Shown here one piece after another: positions 35,211 through 45,137 of a stretch of DNA of 64,000 nt. Source of the stretch: Chlorogloeopsis sp. ULAP01 (GTDB lineage: Bacteria > Cyanobacteriota > Cyanobacteriia > Cyanobacteriales > Nostocaceae). Position 1 is the stretch's first letter, and every line of letters starts with the position of its first letter. The position numbers were made by a program, and so were the translations under genes. Under the pieces are notes generated by a model. It searched no databases. It saw only the letters and a list, made by a program, of their open reading frames with translations, and had not been told where the DNA came from. The stretch is from NCBI RefSeq assembly GCF_030381805.1, contig NZ_JAUDRH010000002.1, positions 186,001 to 250,000 on the forward strand. The letters are read 5' to 3'.

Positions 35211-36134
35211 TTATAAACTTGCCAACCACTCCACGATCCGAGAGTTGACTACATCTGGCACTTCATCATGGGGACAATGCCCAGCATTAGGAATGGGAAC
35301 AATTTTAATATCTTTACCATTTTCCTGTGCTTGTTCTCCCTGGAAAGGCCCTTTTTGGGCTTCTACGTAAATATTTGCCCCTGTCATTGGTGTCCAAGGA
35401 TCATCAGCACCCCAAAGTACTAAGAGAGGACACTGAACTTTGGGCAATATTTCAGCAGGAGTAGGGCCGGGAGGTGCTGTTAAAATAGAAGCGAAAACTT
35501 TTTGTGCTCCCGGATCGCAAGAGGGAGTATAAAGCATATCTACCAATTCATCTGTTACGGCTTCGCGGTTGCGATAAACCTGGTAGAGGGTACGGCGAAT
35601 TTGGTGCTTTTGGCGAACACGGTTAAATACAAAAGTACCGGTAATTGGATGTCCAACCAATTTATTAAAGGCTGCCATGACAATTCTCAGTGGCGGATTT
35701 AACTCATGGGGACGATGGCTCAACCCTCCCGCAGGATTAATCAACACAGCACCTGCGGAAATTTCTGGATGTTGCGCCACTACCATCAAGCTCAAAAGTG
35801 CGCCAATAGAATTACCGATAAATACAGCAGGTTCGTGAAGATGTGCCGAACAGAAATCTTTGAGCAGTTCTACCCATACTTCTGTAGTGTAATTAATAGG
35901 GGCTTTATCGGAACCACCGAAGCCTAAAAGGTCAAGGGCGAATACACGATAACCAGCATCTGCTAGAACAGGAATATTTTTTCGCCAGTGTCCTATGCAA
36001 GCGCCAAATCCATGAACTAATATTAGAGGTTTACCAGTACCCATGACGGTGTACTGAATTTTGTAACCCTGCCAAGTCCAAAATAGTTTTTCAAACGTGT
36101 TTTGTGTTGGTTGCTGTTGGGTAGTTATAGTCAT
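35211..36134 (-). CDS. alpha/beta hydrolase
   Basis: A 307-residue alpha/beta-fold enzyme. The oxyanion segment is PLILVHGFGACIGHWRKN. The nucleophile elbow is VFIGNSIGALLSL with Ser in G-x-S-x-G. The acid is probably the Asp in LLVLWGADDPWTP, and the His is in PNAGHCPHDEVPDVV. No signal peptide is seen. Close cyanobacterial and plastid relatives lack a well-settled substrate. The gene stands alone with ATG 36134. Confidence 0.9.
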   Translation of the reverse strand: MTITTQQQPTQNTFEKLFWTWQGYKIQYTVMGTGKPLILVHGFGACIGHWRKNIPVLADAGYRVFALDLLGFGGSDKAPINYTTEVWVELLKDFCSAHLHEPAVFIGNSIGALLSLMVVAQHPEISAGAVLINPAGGLSHRPHELNPPLRIVMAAFNKLVGHPITGTFVFNRVRQKHQIRRTLYQVYRNREAVTDELVDMLYTPSCDPGAQKVFASILTAPPGPTPAEILPKVQCPLLVLWGADDPWTPMTGANIYVEAQKGPFQGEQAQENGKDIKIVPIPNAGHCPHDEVPDVVNSRIVEWLASL

Positions 36135-36501
36135 TATTAAGTTTAGTAAAGCGTTTATTTATCTTTATCATAGTAATATTTCGTAGGGTGTGTTAAGGCT
36201 ATGTAAGGATTTGAGAGTTTGAGAAAGTGAGAACTAGCCGTAACGCACCGCAATCTGGTGGTGCGTTTAAGCAGGGCGTAAGCACTGGCGTGTTAAGGCT
36301 AAATTTGTGCATTCGATTCGTAGTCATATTTTGCGCCCAAGCGCTACTACGAGCCTTTTCTCTCGCATCATTTTCGTCATGTCACGCCACTACTCGCTTT
36401 TCAAAAGATTAAACCACAAATCGTAGGGTGAGCATTGCTCACTAATATCTCAAATGTTTACCATATGGGCTTTGATGGACAATCCCCACCTTACAGAAAA
36501 C
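36135..36501. other. intergenic region with dispersed repeats
   Basis: No gene. It holds an inverted stretch (TAACGCACCGC ... GGTGGTGCGTTTA, 36240-36270), an REP-like tail AAGCGCTACTACGAGC at about 36339-36354 similar to the REPs near the transposase, and a GTCACGCCAC string near 36379. Confidence 0.55.
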
Positions 36502-37836
36502 TTACTCATCCCCTAAATCTGTTAGGAATTGCTGCTTATCAAATCTATATTCTTTGCCTAAAAAAGAAATTATTCTTTCAGTATCATATTCAGCATTCTG
36601 CAAACAGGTTGAAGCTCCTGGAGAAGGCGTAATGTTAAACAATATATTGTCTCCAATAATTTTGGCTTCACCAAGCTCAAGACGTTTGGTATTAAGATTA
36701 ACAATTTGAGGTCTGATTCCTCCATATCCTTTAGCAATTTGAATGTCATCTATTTGTAATGAAGGAATAATTCTTTGAACTTCTTTTAAAAAGAGTCTTC
36801 TACCAAGAATGGGAATGTCATAAAGATAATTTTTGACGATATATTTAAATATTGCTTTTTCAGAAAGAATTCTCAAAAAGCTCATTAAAGCATTTATACT
36901 AATTCCAGCCGTTTTTAAATAATCAAAAATAGTTGTATATTTATACGGCTCTAAAACAGGAGTAACTTTGGCAGTAGGGCCAAATCTAGTTTTGCTTTGA
37001 TCGTGAACCTCTGCATCTCCATGAATAGCTGCAAAAGGAATTTCTTTTAGTTGTACTGTATAGACTTTACCGTTTAAAACACCAGGTGCCAAATAAAAAC
37101 TTCCAGCTACGTTTAGAAGTGCATAATCTTTCCCATAGCCTAAAGATTTCGCAAATAATAAACTATACGCTCCAGTCATAAAAACAACAACTCTAGCAGT
37201 AATCTCTTCTTGATCAGTTTGAATGTAGTACATTTCTCCTTCTTTTTTCAGACTTTTTACTTTTGTCTCCATCATTAAATCAATTGTTGTTTGAGAGTTA
37301 TTAATTGACTTGTGGAGAAAAGATTGAGCTAACTTTTGAAAATCTATTGTGTAACCTTCTTCACTAAATAGAGCTATAATCTCTTCTTCAGCATCTCTAT
37401 CTTTCACTACCTTAGGTTCAAGAAATTCTATTTCATCTTTAGGTAGCAATTTTAATTGAGGAAATAAAGATTTAAATTCTTGGTACCTATTTTGCAGTTC
37501 TTGAACTTGTTCTTTCCCTATGGCAAGAACCATTTTGTGATATCGGCTGTAGGTTTCTTGCTGGGGGTCATTTTTCAAAAGATAATTTTTGACTAAATTA
37601 GCGGCTCGTTTAACTTTTTGAGCTTTTTCTAAAGTATAGTTAGTCTCTATATCTCCAAAATGAAGAGTTTGGCTATTGCTCGTTTTATGAGAATTTCCCA
37701 AAGCTACTTCTGGATTTTTTTCAATTAAAACAATTCGCTTGACGTTGGTGTAATTGCTTAAGCTGTACAGTAATGCAGTTCCAGAGATTCCACCACCGAT
37801 GATGGCTACTTCATAAATGCTGCGATTGGCTGGCAT
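36502..37836 (-). CDS. FAD-dependent oxidoreductase, malate:quinone oxidoreductase-like
   Basis: A 444-residue flavoprotein of the DAO/Mqo group. The FAD-binding motif is EVAIIGGGISGTALLYSLSN, followed by SNSQTLHFGDIETNYTLEKA, a block close to Mqo proteins. VVVFMTGAYSLLFAKSLGYG and the C-terminal ITPSPGASTCLQNAEYD fit the same family. Mqo passes electrons from malate to the quinone pool at the membrane; some relatives oxidise other 2-hydroxyacids such as 2-hydroxyglutarate. Which acid is used here is not shown. Its base composition is somewhat more AT-rich than the flanking genes, so recent arrival is possible. It is a single gene. Confidence 0.82.
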   Translation of the reverse strand: MPANRSIYEVAIIGGGISGTALLYSLSNYTNVKRIVLIEKNPEVALGNSHKTSNSQTLHFGDIETNYTLEKAQKVKRAANLVKNYLLKNDPQQETYSRYHKMVLAIGKEQVQELQNRYQEFKSLFPQLKLLPKDEIEFLEPKVVKDRDAEEEIIALFSEEGYTIDFQKLAQSFLHKSINNSQTTIDLMMETKVKSLKKEGEMYYIQTDQEEITARVVVFMTGAYSLLFAKSLGYGKDYALLNVAGSFYLAPGVLNGKVYTVQLKEIPFAAIHGDAEVHDQSKTRFGPTAKVTPVLEPYKYTTIFDYLKTAGISINALMSFLRILSEKAIFKYIVKNYLYDIPILGRRLFLKEVQRIIPSLQIDDIQIAKGYGGIRPQIVNLNTKRLELGEAKIIGDNILFNITPSPGASTCLQNAEYDTERIISFLGKEYRFDKQQFLTDLGDE

Positions 37837-37996
37837 ATTTTTTCAAAATTTAATAGAAAACTGGAATTTATGAGCACAATACTCAAATTTACTCACCTTT
37901 ACACCACATCCTCACTCTAAAATTTGCAAATAAGACTAACCTTATTACATGGCTAAAAAGTTTATTTTACAAAGCTTTTAAATTTTTATCTACAAA

Positions 37997-39271
37997 TTAT
38001 GATGCAGGCTTTAGCAGCAAATAATATAGTTGTCCGTAGCTAACAGTCACACCAGCGCGCTCGCCTGCTTGTTTACCAGTACCTAAAAAGTAGTCTACCC
38101 TTCCCGCGCCTTTAATTGCACCTCCTGTATCTTGATCGAGAACATAACGACTAACGATCCGGTGTTCTGTTTTGCCGTTACTATCAACAAAGGGGAAAGG
38201 AGCGCGAATGATGGCTAAAGCACCAGCAGGCATTAAGGATTTATCTGTGGCAATGGAACGTTCTGCTGTGAGCGGCACATTGATGGAACCTTGGGCTGGC
38301 GCACCATATTTTTCTTGAAAAAATACAAAGCTGGGATCACGTGGGATGTAAACATCTAACTCTTGGGGGTACTTTTGAAAGTAGTCCAAGATTTTTGGCA
38401 TTGTCAGTCCTTCTAAGGGTAGTTTGCCATCATTTGCTAATTCGCGTCCAATGCTTTTGTAGTTGTAAGCGGTATTGCCGGCATAGCCTATTGTTGTCTG
38501 GGTGCCGTCGGGTAACTGAAGCCTTGCCGAACCTTGAATTTGAATGATATACGGTTCTAGGCGATCGCGGAACCAAAATAACTCCAATCCCCGCAGTTTG
38601 CCTTTTGAGCCTTGCAAACCATCTGCTCCCTCTAACTCCAAGCGTATGGGATGTGGCTTTTGCCAAGAGTTTAAATCGGCAGGCAAACGGTAAACGGGAT
38701 AGCGATACTCGGCTGTGGGAATGCGACTGGCATGATAGAGCGGTTCAAAGTAGGCGGTAAACAAAACCGTTCCTTTCACATCGCTGCCAACAGACTGATA
38801 AAAATCAAACTCCCGTGCGATCGCTGCATTCAATTCGGCAGCAGAATGAGATTTTAGTAACAGTTGGCGGAATCGTTTTAAACTTTTGATAACGTGTGAA
38901 CGCCCAATTTCAGCTATTTGATACCTTTGATAGGCAGCTTCAGCCCTGTTGGTTTGTAAGTACTGCAAACTGCGATCAATTGCTGCTATAAGTGCCTTTT
39001 TATCTGAAGGTTGACTATTTTCGCCCCAAATCTGTCGATCCAAGCAAGATGTATCACCTTCACAACAAAGAAACGGCGAGTGTTGTAGGGGTAGCAGTGG
39101 CGGTGGTGCTGTCTGATTTTGGGTTGACAAGGAAACAGGTAATTGCCACTTTTGTACTCTACATTCTGGCGGACTGAGTTCTCTCGGCTCAAATGATAGT
39201 ATTGGTACCAGTACTACCAAGGGAACTACGCAAAGACCAATAGTAATGTTACTTAAGAACTTTTGTATCAC
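37997..39271 (-). CDS. mltA: membrane-bound lytic murein transglycosylase A
   Basis: A 424-residue enzyme that cleaves peptidoglycan glycan strands to 1,6-anhydro ends. An N-terminal hydrophobic segment (ITIGLCVVPLVVLVPILSF) acts as a signal or anchor; no lipobox is evident. The MltA domain is seen in VLFTAYFEPLYHASRIP and YIIQIQGSARLQLPDGTQ. The C-terminal 3D domain carries the three conserved Asp, of which VDYFLGTG and LDQDTGGAIKGAGR are visible. It acts in the periplasm in wall turnover. It is monocistronic. Confidence 0.94.
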   Translation of the reverse strand: MIQKFLSNITIGLCVVPLVVLVPILSFEPRELSPPECRVQKWQLPVSLSTQNQTAPPPLLPLQHSPFLCCEGDTSCLDRQIWGENSQPSDKKALIAAIDRSLQYLQTNRAEAAYQRYQIAEIGRSHVIKSLKRFRQLLLKSHSAAELNAAIAREFDFYQSVGSDVKGTVLFTAYFEPLYHASRIPTAEYRYPVYRLPADLNSWQKPHPIRLELEGADGLQGSKGKLRGLELFWFRDRLEPYIIQIQGSARLQLPDGTQTTIGYAGNTAYNYKSIGRELANDGKLPLEGLTMPKILDYFQKYPQELDVYIPRDPSFVFFQEKYGAPAQGSINVPLTAERSIATDKSLMPAGALAIIRAPFPFVDSNGKTEHRIVSRYVLDQDTGGAIKGAGRVDYFLGTGKQAGERAGVTVSYGQLYYLLLKPAS

Positions 39272-39856
39272 AATATAATTGGTTGTTCATATATAACTTA
39301 ATAGCTTGGAAATCAATTTCAAGATTTGTAGAGACGCAACAGATGTAAGTTTATACACTTGTTAATGTCAATTAGCCGAACTCATACCATTTTAGATTTT
39401 GGAGCCACTGCTGTGGACAGGTTTTCCGGCATAAAGGAGCCAGCGCGTCGAGTGCGACTGGCATCACGTGGCGTGATTTTGGATTTGAAATTGCCTATCT
39501 GTGTTCGATTTCTAAAATATGACTTTTGCTTACCATTTTCATTCACATCACCGGAATCACTTTAGTGTATCTGAGTTGTATAAATATATCTGACATCATC
39601 ATTTTTTAATTTGGTATAAATATAGGCGGCATTGCTTAATGAGCGAGAAAAATCAACAGAAATTGAGGGTGTTAATAACAACTCAGTTGCAGTTGGGTGA
39701 TATACGCCAAGTAAACGTAATTACTCGCGATCGCCTCTCTCAAAATGTCTAGACTACAGGATTAATTTTGATTTCTGGATAGAAGCTGGGTAGGAAATTA
39801 AACACTAATTTCCCGATGTTTGCTTTTGTGATTGTAAAAATTAATATAATTTCTTT
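39272..39856. other. intergenic region with a long dispersed repeat
   Basis: It includes the repeat at 39396-39486. A 37-codon frame (ATG 39639, stop 39750-39752) has a weak purine stretch upstream and no recognised family, so I do not call it a gene. The ABC exporter promoter is expected near its right end. Confidence 0.5.
39396..39486 (+). repeat. dispersed repeat, copy 1
   Basis: Starts ATTTTGGAGCCACTGC and ends GTGGCGTGATTTTGGATT. The copy at 47473-47556 has the same ends and a related GC-rich core, but a different core length. Confidence 0.75.
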
Positions 39857-41746
39857 ATGACCAGCATTTCCAAGCCGCAAACAAAATCTCACACAGAGTA
39901 CCGTCGGCGTGAAAACGATTGGCGGTTATTTTTACGCCTAGCACCCTATGCCCGTCGTCACAAAAAATCACTGGCACTGGCAATGTTGTTACTTGTGCCA
40001 ATGTCCATAGCTAACGCTGTCCAACCATTTTTAATTGGACAGGTGATTTCCCTGATTCGTCAAGAACCAAGTACTTTCGAGTTACTGCGCAATCTCCCCT
40101 TTTGGCAGGCTTTGCATATCTTGGAAGCATTGTTAGTAGTGACGGTATCTATCCGACTAATTTTTACAGGCTTTCAGGGTTATTTGGTGCAGAAAATCGG
40201 ACAAAAAATTACCGCCGAAATTCGCCAAGACTTGTTTAAGCACGTCACATCTTTGGCAGTACGCTTTTTTGACCGCACACCTGTTGGTAAGTTAATTACT
40301 AGACTTACTAGTGATGTGGAAGTACTAGGAGATGTATTTTCCACTGGAGCAGTCGGCATTGTGTCAGATTTGTTTTCCATGCTGGTGATCCTCGGTTTTA
40401 TGTTTTCGATCCGTTGGGAACTCGCTTTGTTGCTGCTTGCAATGCTCATACCAGTATCGGCATTAATTATTTACTTTCAGCAGCAGTACCGCAGTGCCAA
40501 TTACAAAGCCAGGGAAGAACTATCAACGCTTAATTCCCAGTTGCAAGAAAATATTGTTGGGATTAATGTTGTGCAATTATTTCGGCGAGAAAAATTTAAT
40601 GCCGAATTGTTTCGTAAGACAAATCAGCGTTACGTCAAAGAGGTAGACAAAACCATCTTTAATGAGTCTGCGGTTTCTGCAACCCTAGAATGGGTTTCTT
40701 TGGTTGCGATCGCACTTGTTTTATTGGTTGGTGGTTATTTACTATTACAAGAAAACTTGACATTTGGAATATTATCTGCATTCATTTTGTATGCTGAACG
40801 ATTATTCCAGCCTCTACAGCAGTTTGCAGAGAAATTTACAGTTATTCAAGCTGGTTTCACAGCAATTGAGCGCGTGATTGATATTTTAGATGAACCAATA
40901 GAAATACGCGATCGCGCCAATCCCAGAATTTCAATTTTTGATTCTCAATTTGGATACATTGACGAGATTGAAGAAAATCTTGACTCCTCGGAGCAAAATA
41001 TTAAACCACAGTTAGGAGAAATTAAATTTGAGCATATATGGTTCTCATACAAAAATGATGACGAATATGTAATTAAAGATTTAGATTTTACTATTCATCC
41101 TGGTGAGAAAGTAGCATTAGTAGGACCTACTGGTGCTGGAAAAAGTACAATTATTCGCCTTTTATGTCGCCTCTATGAACCCAGCAAAGGGCGCATTCTC
41201 GTTGATGGCATTGATATCCGGGAACTACCTCAAGCAGAATTGCGCCGCTACATGGCAGTTATTTTACAAGAGGCATTTTTATTTGCTGGTGATGTTAAAA
41301 GCAACATCACTTTAGGAGATGGATACACTTTTGAGGAAATTCAAAAAGCAGCCCAGAGAACTAATGTCGCCCAGTTTATTGAACAACTTCCCAAAGGATA
41401 CCATACACAACTCAGAGAACGAGGTACCAATATTTCTAGCGGTCAAAAGCAACTTTTAGCCTTTGCTCGTGCTACTATCCGCAATCCCCAAATTCTAGTA
41501 CTAGATGAAGCAACAGCCAGCTTGGATGTGGGAACAGAAGCATTGATTCAACAGGCTTTAAACAAGCTAATGGTAGGACGTACCGCGATTATTATCGCTC
41601 ACCGCTTATCGACAATTCGCAACGTAGATCGGATTTTCGTACTCAAACGCGGTGAATTAATCGAACAAGGAAGTCATGAAGAGTTACTCCAAATAGGAGG
41701 GCTTTATGCAACTTTACACAACTTACAGATGTTAGGAAGAACGTGA
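39857..41746 (+). CDS. ABC transporter, fused permease - ATPase (exporter type)
   Basis: A 629-residue half-transporter of the MdlB/MsbA type. Residues about 35-350 are six TMs of an exporter fold (TPVGKLITRLTSDVEVLGDV is the conserved intracellular loop). An insertion of about 30 acidic residues precedes the ATPase. The ATPase has Walker A GPTGAGKST, Q-loop VILQEAFLFAGDV, a slightly altered signature SSGQKQLLAFARA (usual LSGGQ), Walker B ILVLDEATAS and H-loop IIAHRLSTIRN. It should work as a homodimer exporting lipid, peptide or drug. The substrate is unknown. Confidence 0.94.
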   Translation: MTSISKPQTKSHTEYRRRENDWRLFLRLAPYARRHKKSLALAMLLLVPMSIANAVQPFLIGQVISLIRQEPSTFELLRNLPFWQALHILEALLVVTVSIRLIFTGFQGYLVQKIGQKITAEIRQDLFKHVTSLAVRFFDRTPVGKLITRLTSDVEVLGDVFSTGAVGIVSDLFSMLVILGFMFSIRWELALLLLAMLIPVSALIIYFQQQYRSANYKAREELSTLNSQLQENIVGINVVQLFRREKFNAELFRKTNQRYVKEVDKTIFNESAVSATLEWVSLVAIALVLLVGGYLLLQENLTFGILSAFILYAERLFQPLQQFAEKFTVIQAGFTAIERVIDILDEPIEIRDRANPRISIFDSQFGYIDEIEENLDSSEQNIKPQLGEIKFEHIWFSYKNDDEYVIKDLDFTIHPGEKVALVGPTGAGKSTIIRLLCRLYEPSKGRILVDGIDIRELPQAELRRYMAVILQEAFLFAGDVKSNITLGDGYTFEEIQKAAQRTNVAQFIEQLPKGYHTQLRERGTNISSGQKQLLAFARATIRNPQILVLDEATASLDVGTEALIQQALNKLMVGRTAIIIAHRLSTIRNVDRIFVLKRGELIEQGSHEELLQIGGLYATLHNLQMLGRT

Positions 41747-42425
41747 GAAGAGAGCGGAGGGGAGATGGGGGAGCAATAGACAACTAACCACTAACTAATG
41801 ACAAATGACTAACCTCAGTAAAATAAGTATTTCTACTAGGTAAATCTGGTAGAAAAATTAAATTATTTGTATATAAATCAGGAAATACCGTCGAACATGG
41901 TGATGTATTAGTTAGGGACTCTAAGCGCCTTTTCGGTAATTACACAACAACACCTACCAGGGAGGTTGGCGATGGACGGTATTCTCATCACCATTTTGCT
42001 ATCAACCTATGTCATTGCCATAGCGAAGCAAGTTAAGCAAAGTCAGACTACAACAAATGAAGTTTCAAAGGAAATAATCGCTGAAAAGTAGTTTATTTAC
42101 TATTGGCTGCTTAAACAAGAGCTGCTTTAGGGACAAACATTTGTGCTAGAAATCTGTTGATATTAACAGAAGCGCGATCGCAAATGTTTTGCCCTATCCT
42201 GGAATCTAGGGTACAGGGGATAGGGGACAGGGAACAGGAAACGGGGAACTTTTAGAGGTAAACGTGTTTCTTTCCTTCTGCCATCTGCCTCCAGCATAGC
42301 TGCCTTATTTATTGAAAGGGAAACTGATTACTTACTAGTATTTAAATATTGATGTGAATAGCTTGCATGATGTCAGGTTAGCCTAAAAGAGTAAACTACT
42401 ACAGTTGTGGCAACCTGTAGAAAAC
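41747..42425. other. intergenic region with a small ORF
   Basis: Besides the 39-codon ORF at 41972 it contains STRR-like G-rich patches (41755-41775; 42205-42245, GGGGATAGGGGACAGGGAAC) and a HIP1-like octamer near 42174. Nothing else is seen. Confidence 0.55.
41972..42091 (+). CDS. 39-residue single-TM small protein, unrecognised
   Basis: ATG 41972 follows a strong Shine-Dalgarno sequence (AGGGAGG, 41959-41965) at a good spacing of 6 bases. The product starts MDGILITILLSTYVIAIAKQ, a single TM helix, then a charged Gln/Lys/Glu-rich tail, and ends at TAG 42091. The size and plan recall the small subunits of photosynthetic or NDH-1 complexes and small regulatory proteins. I do not recognise it as any of the known ones. 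RBS plus hydrophobic helix make it a real candidate. Confidence 0.5.
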   Translation: MDGILITILLSTYVIAIAKQVKQSQTTTNEVSKEIIAEK

Positions 42426-44156
42426 ATGGCAACTGAGCAAAGTTTGATTTTGGATTTCACCATCGTCTTGGGGGCTGCGGTAGTGGGAGGTTATCTGGCA
42501 AACCGACTACGTCAGCCTGTTTTGCTTGGTTATCTAGCCAGTGGATTAATTGTGGGGCCTTTCGGCTTTAAGCTATTAAGCGTAAGCGATCTTCCCCAGA
42601 TTAAATCTTTAGCGGAGATAGGTGTTGCCTTTCTGCTTTTTGCCTTAGGTGTAGAATTTTCTTTAGCAGAACTGAAACGAGTTAAAAATATTGCTCTGCA
42701 AGGAAGCCTATTACAAATAGGTTTGACTACTGCACTTGTAGCTTTTGTAACTATTATATTAGGTTGGGCTTCTGGGCTTTCTCAGGGAATATTTTTAGGA
42801 GTAGTTCTTTCTCTGTCTTCTACTGCGGTGGTGTTAAAAACACTGACAGAAAGAGGAGAAATTAATACATTACATGGACAAATAATGCTGGCGATTTTAA
42901 TCGCCCAAGATTTGGCATTAGGCGTGATATTAGCAATTTTGCCTGCCTTGCAGCAACCAAAAAATATTGCCTTGGCGCTTGGTATTGCCATATTCAAAAT
43001 CCTAGTGTTTGTGGCTGTAGCGATCGCCTTAAGTAAATGGATTGTACCTAGCCTCATTAGCAGTTTTGCTGCCACCGAAAGCAATGAATTATTTCTTTTA
43101 GCAGTAATCGCTCTATGTTTAGGTGTGGCTTTGACTACAGCTAGTTTGGGCTTGTCTATTGCGATGGGAGCATTTGTTGCCGGGTTAATGATTTCTGAAA
43201 TTGACTATGCCGATCAAACACTAGCAAAAGTTCTGCCTTTGCGAGACACTTTTGCCAGTCTTTTTTTCGCCTCGATTGGTATGCTCATCGATCCGGTTTT
43301 GCTTATCCAGAACTTAGGGTTGATTATAGGGCTGGTTATGCTGGTGATGTTGGGCAAAGCAGCAATTGTTTTACCAATTGTTCTCAGGTTTGGCTACTCT
43401 CTCAAAACAGCTGTCATCGTCAGTTTTGGTATCAATCAAATTGGAGAGTTTTCCTTTGTCTTAGCTTTGGAAGGCTGGAGGTTAGAACTCATCTCCCAAC
43501 AAACCTATCTTTTACTGTTGGCGACAACAGCAATTACACTGGTGCTGACTCCCATGTGGCTAGATTCTGCGCCTCGCCTCGCAGATAACTTTAACCACAT
43601 ACCCTGGTTAACAAAGTTTCTGCGCCGATTTTCGGCTCCTAAAACCATATTTATGCCAGAAAGAATCAGCAATCATGTGGTAATAGCAGGTTACGGCAGA
43701 GTCGGGCAAGTAATCGTCAAGATTTTACAAAGTCAGGGATATTCTGTCTTGGTGATTGAGAATAGCGAAGCAGCTGTGCAAAGGTTGCGTTTTCACCAAA
43801 TACCTTATATTTTTGGCGATGCTGATTCGGAGTCAGTATTGGAAAAAGCACATTTGCCAACCGCTAAAGCCCTAGCAATAGCATTACCAGATCCCGCCAG
43901 TACTAGATTGCTCCTCAAACGGGCGCTCTCTATTGCACCTCAGTTAGATGTGATTGTGCGATCGCACATTGACAGCGAAATTGACTTTTTGACTCAAATG
44001 GGTGCAAAAGAAGTCGTACAACCTGAATTTGAAGCGGCGCTTGAGTTGGGAAATCATCTACTCAAAACCTTAGGTGCTGAAGAAAGCCATATCCGCAGCG
44101 TTATCAATGCCATTCGCACAGACAAATATATGAGTATTCGCCCAGAGCGAGAATAA
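42426..44156 (+). CDS. cation:proton antiporter (CPA2, KefB/NapA-like) with TrkA-N domain
   Basis: A 576-residue membrane protein. I use ATG 42426 (MATEQSLILDF); a TTG at 42405 would add seven residues. About 12 TMs make up the antiporter domain (LLGYLASGLIVGPFGFKLLS; LLFALGVEFSLAELKRVKN; FVAGLMISEIDYADQTLAKV). The C-terminal RCK/TrkA-N domain starts at about residue 420 with the nucleotide site VIAGYGRVGQVIVKILQSQG. It should exchange K+ or Na+ for H+, gated by NAD(H) or nucleotide. It starts about 680 bases after the ABC exporter. Confidence 0.92.
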   Translation: MATEQSLILDFTIVLGAAVVGGYLANRLRQPVLLGYLASGLIVGPFGFKLLSVSDLPQIKSLAEIGVAFLLFALGVEFSLAELKRVKNIALQGSLLQIGLTTALVAFVTIILGWASGLSQGIFLGVVLSLSSTAVVLKTLTERGEINTLHGQIMLAILIAQDLALGVILAILPALQQPKNIALALGIAIFKILVFVAVAIALSKWIVPSLISSFAATESNELFLLAVIALCLGVALTTASLGLSIAMGAFVAGLMISEIDYADQTLAKVLPLRDTFASLFFASIGMLIDPVLLIQNLGLIIGLVMLVMLGKAAIVLPIVLRFGYSLKTAVIVSFGINQIGEFSFVLALEGWRLELISQQTYLLLLATTAITLVLTPMWLDSAPRLADNFNHIPWLTKFLRRFSAPKTIFMPERISNHVVIAGYGRVGQVIVKILQSQGYSVLVIENSEAAVQRLRFHQIPYIFGDADSESVLEKAHLPTAKALAIALPDPASTRLLLKRALSIAPQLDVIVRSHIDSEIDFLTQMGAKEVVQPEFEAALELGNHLLKTLGAEESHIRSVINAIRTDKYMSIRPERE

Positions 44157-44159
44157 CTT

Positions 44160-45137
44160 TTAAGCGCTACAGGTGACAAGATTTGTAGAAGTCAACCAGA
44201 GACTAGCTATAGCATATTTAACATATACTGATTCATGTTTGGCATGACAGGAACTCTTCAATTCCACGGTTTTTGTTTCGTCCTTAACTAACCTAGCCTG
44301 ATAGTTGTATTGCGAACAATCGGGTTTTTCAAAAGTTAGTTCTGCACGAATTGTATTTTTGTCTGCACTTTGTTCAATAATTCTGCCTGCCACTTTATAA
44401 TTGAACCAATCCCATCCATAGCGGAAGATGAGTTCTCTTTCCAAAGCCTGGATTGAACTTGGTAGAATTCCCCAACCTCGATAAACTTTTTGCAAGCATT
44501 TAATATCGCCAGTACGCGTCAAAATCGATTTAAATGATTCTTGTTCGAGATTACCGTAGTATCTGCCTGCCGGAAAATCTATTAATGTAGGAGCAAATCT
44601 ATGTCCGCCAATATGACTGGATTTCCAAATTCGGACATGATCCAAATTTAATTCATCAATAATACTTGTAGCATTAAAATAAAAGGGATTACCATAGCGA
44701 GAGCAGCATTTATCGTGACTACCGTGAGTACATACTAAAAAGTCTCTGGTTGCAGTTGCCTCTACTTCATAATTAGAGTTTCTATCCCATAACCATTTTC
44801 TAATTACAGCTGCTGCTTGCTCTATATTCTCTAAATAAAACTCTCGCTTTTGATAACCGTGACTCAACCCATCCTGTTTTTGATAAATTAACAGAGTTTT
44901 ACGTTCTACTTTATGAGATAGATTATTAGCAATTAATAGAAAATTTATCGGTAGTTTAGCACGCTTTATCTCCTCTACTAAAAGCCGTAAATTTTCTGGA
45001 ACCCATTTGGAGTGAAAAGCGTCTGTAGACCAAGGCGTGGGACACTCAATCAAAATGTAAGTCTTATGATTGGAGACACTGCCAATAATATCTTCTCCTA
45101 ATTGACGAGAATTATCAGAACAAAAGAAAGTATTCAT
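44160..45137 (-). CDS. sucrase/ferredoxin-like family protein
   Basis: A 325-residue thioredoxin-fold [2Fe-2S] family protein (Suc_Fer-like). The key block is TRDFLVCTHGSHDKCCSRYG followed by RIWKSSHIGGHRFAPTLIDF, with conserved Cys and His that suit a thioredoxin-like iron-sulfur centre. An earlier block is CPTPWSTDAFHSKWVPENL. The role in cyanobacteria is not established. The gene converges on the antiporter gene with only 3 bases between stops. On the 5' side lies a 1.4-kb gene-free stretch. Confidence 0.85.
   Translation of the reverse strand: MNTFFCSDNSRQLGEDIIGSVSNHKTYILIECPTPWSTDAFHSKWVPENLRLLVEEIKRAKLPINFLLIANNLSHKVERKTLLIYQKQDGLSHGYQKREFYLENIEQAAAVIRKWLWDRNSNYEVEATATRDFLVCTHGSHDKCCSRYGNPFYFNATSIIDELNLDHVRIWKSSHIGGHRFAPTLIDFPAGRYYGNLEQESFKSILTRTGDIKCLQKVYRGWGILPSSIQALERELIFRYGWDWFNYKVAGRIIEQSADKNTIRAELTFEKPDCSQYNYQARLVKDETKTVELKSSCHAKHESVYVKYAIASLWLTSTNLVTCSA

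Noticed and set aside
39639..39752. 37-codon ORF before the ABC exporter
   Set aside because: Weak RBS, no hydrophobic or conserved pattern, and it contains a HIP1 site in translation; not supportable as a gene.
42405..42425. TTG start for the antiporter
   Set aside because: ATG 42426 gives the normal N-terminus; the seven extra residues are not needed and no RBS favours TTG.
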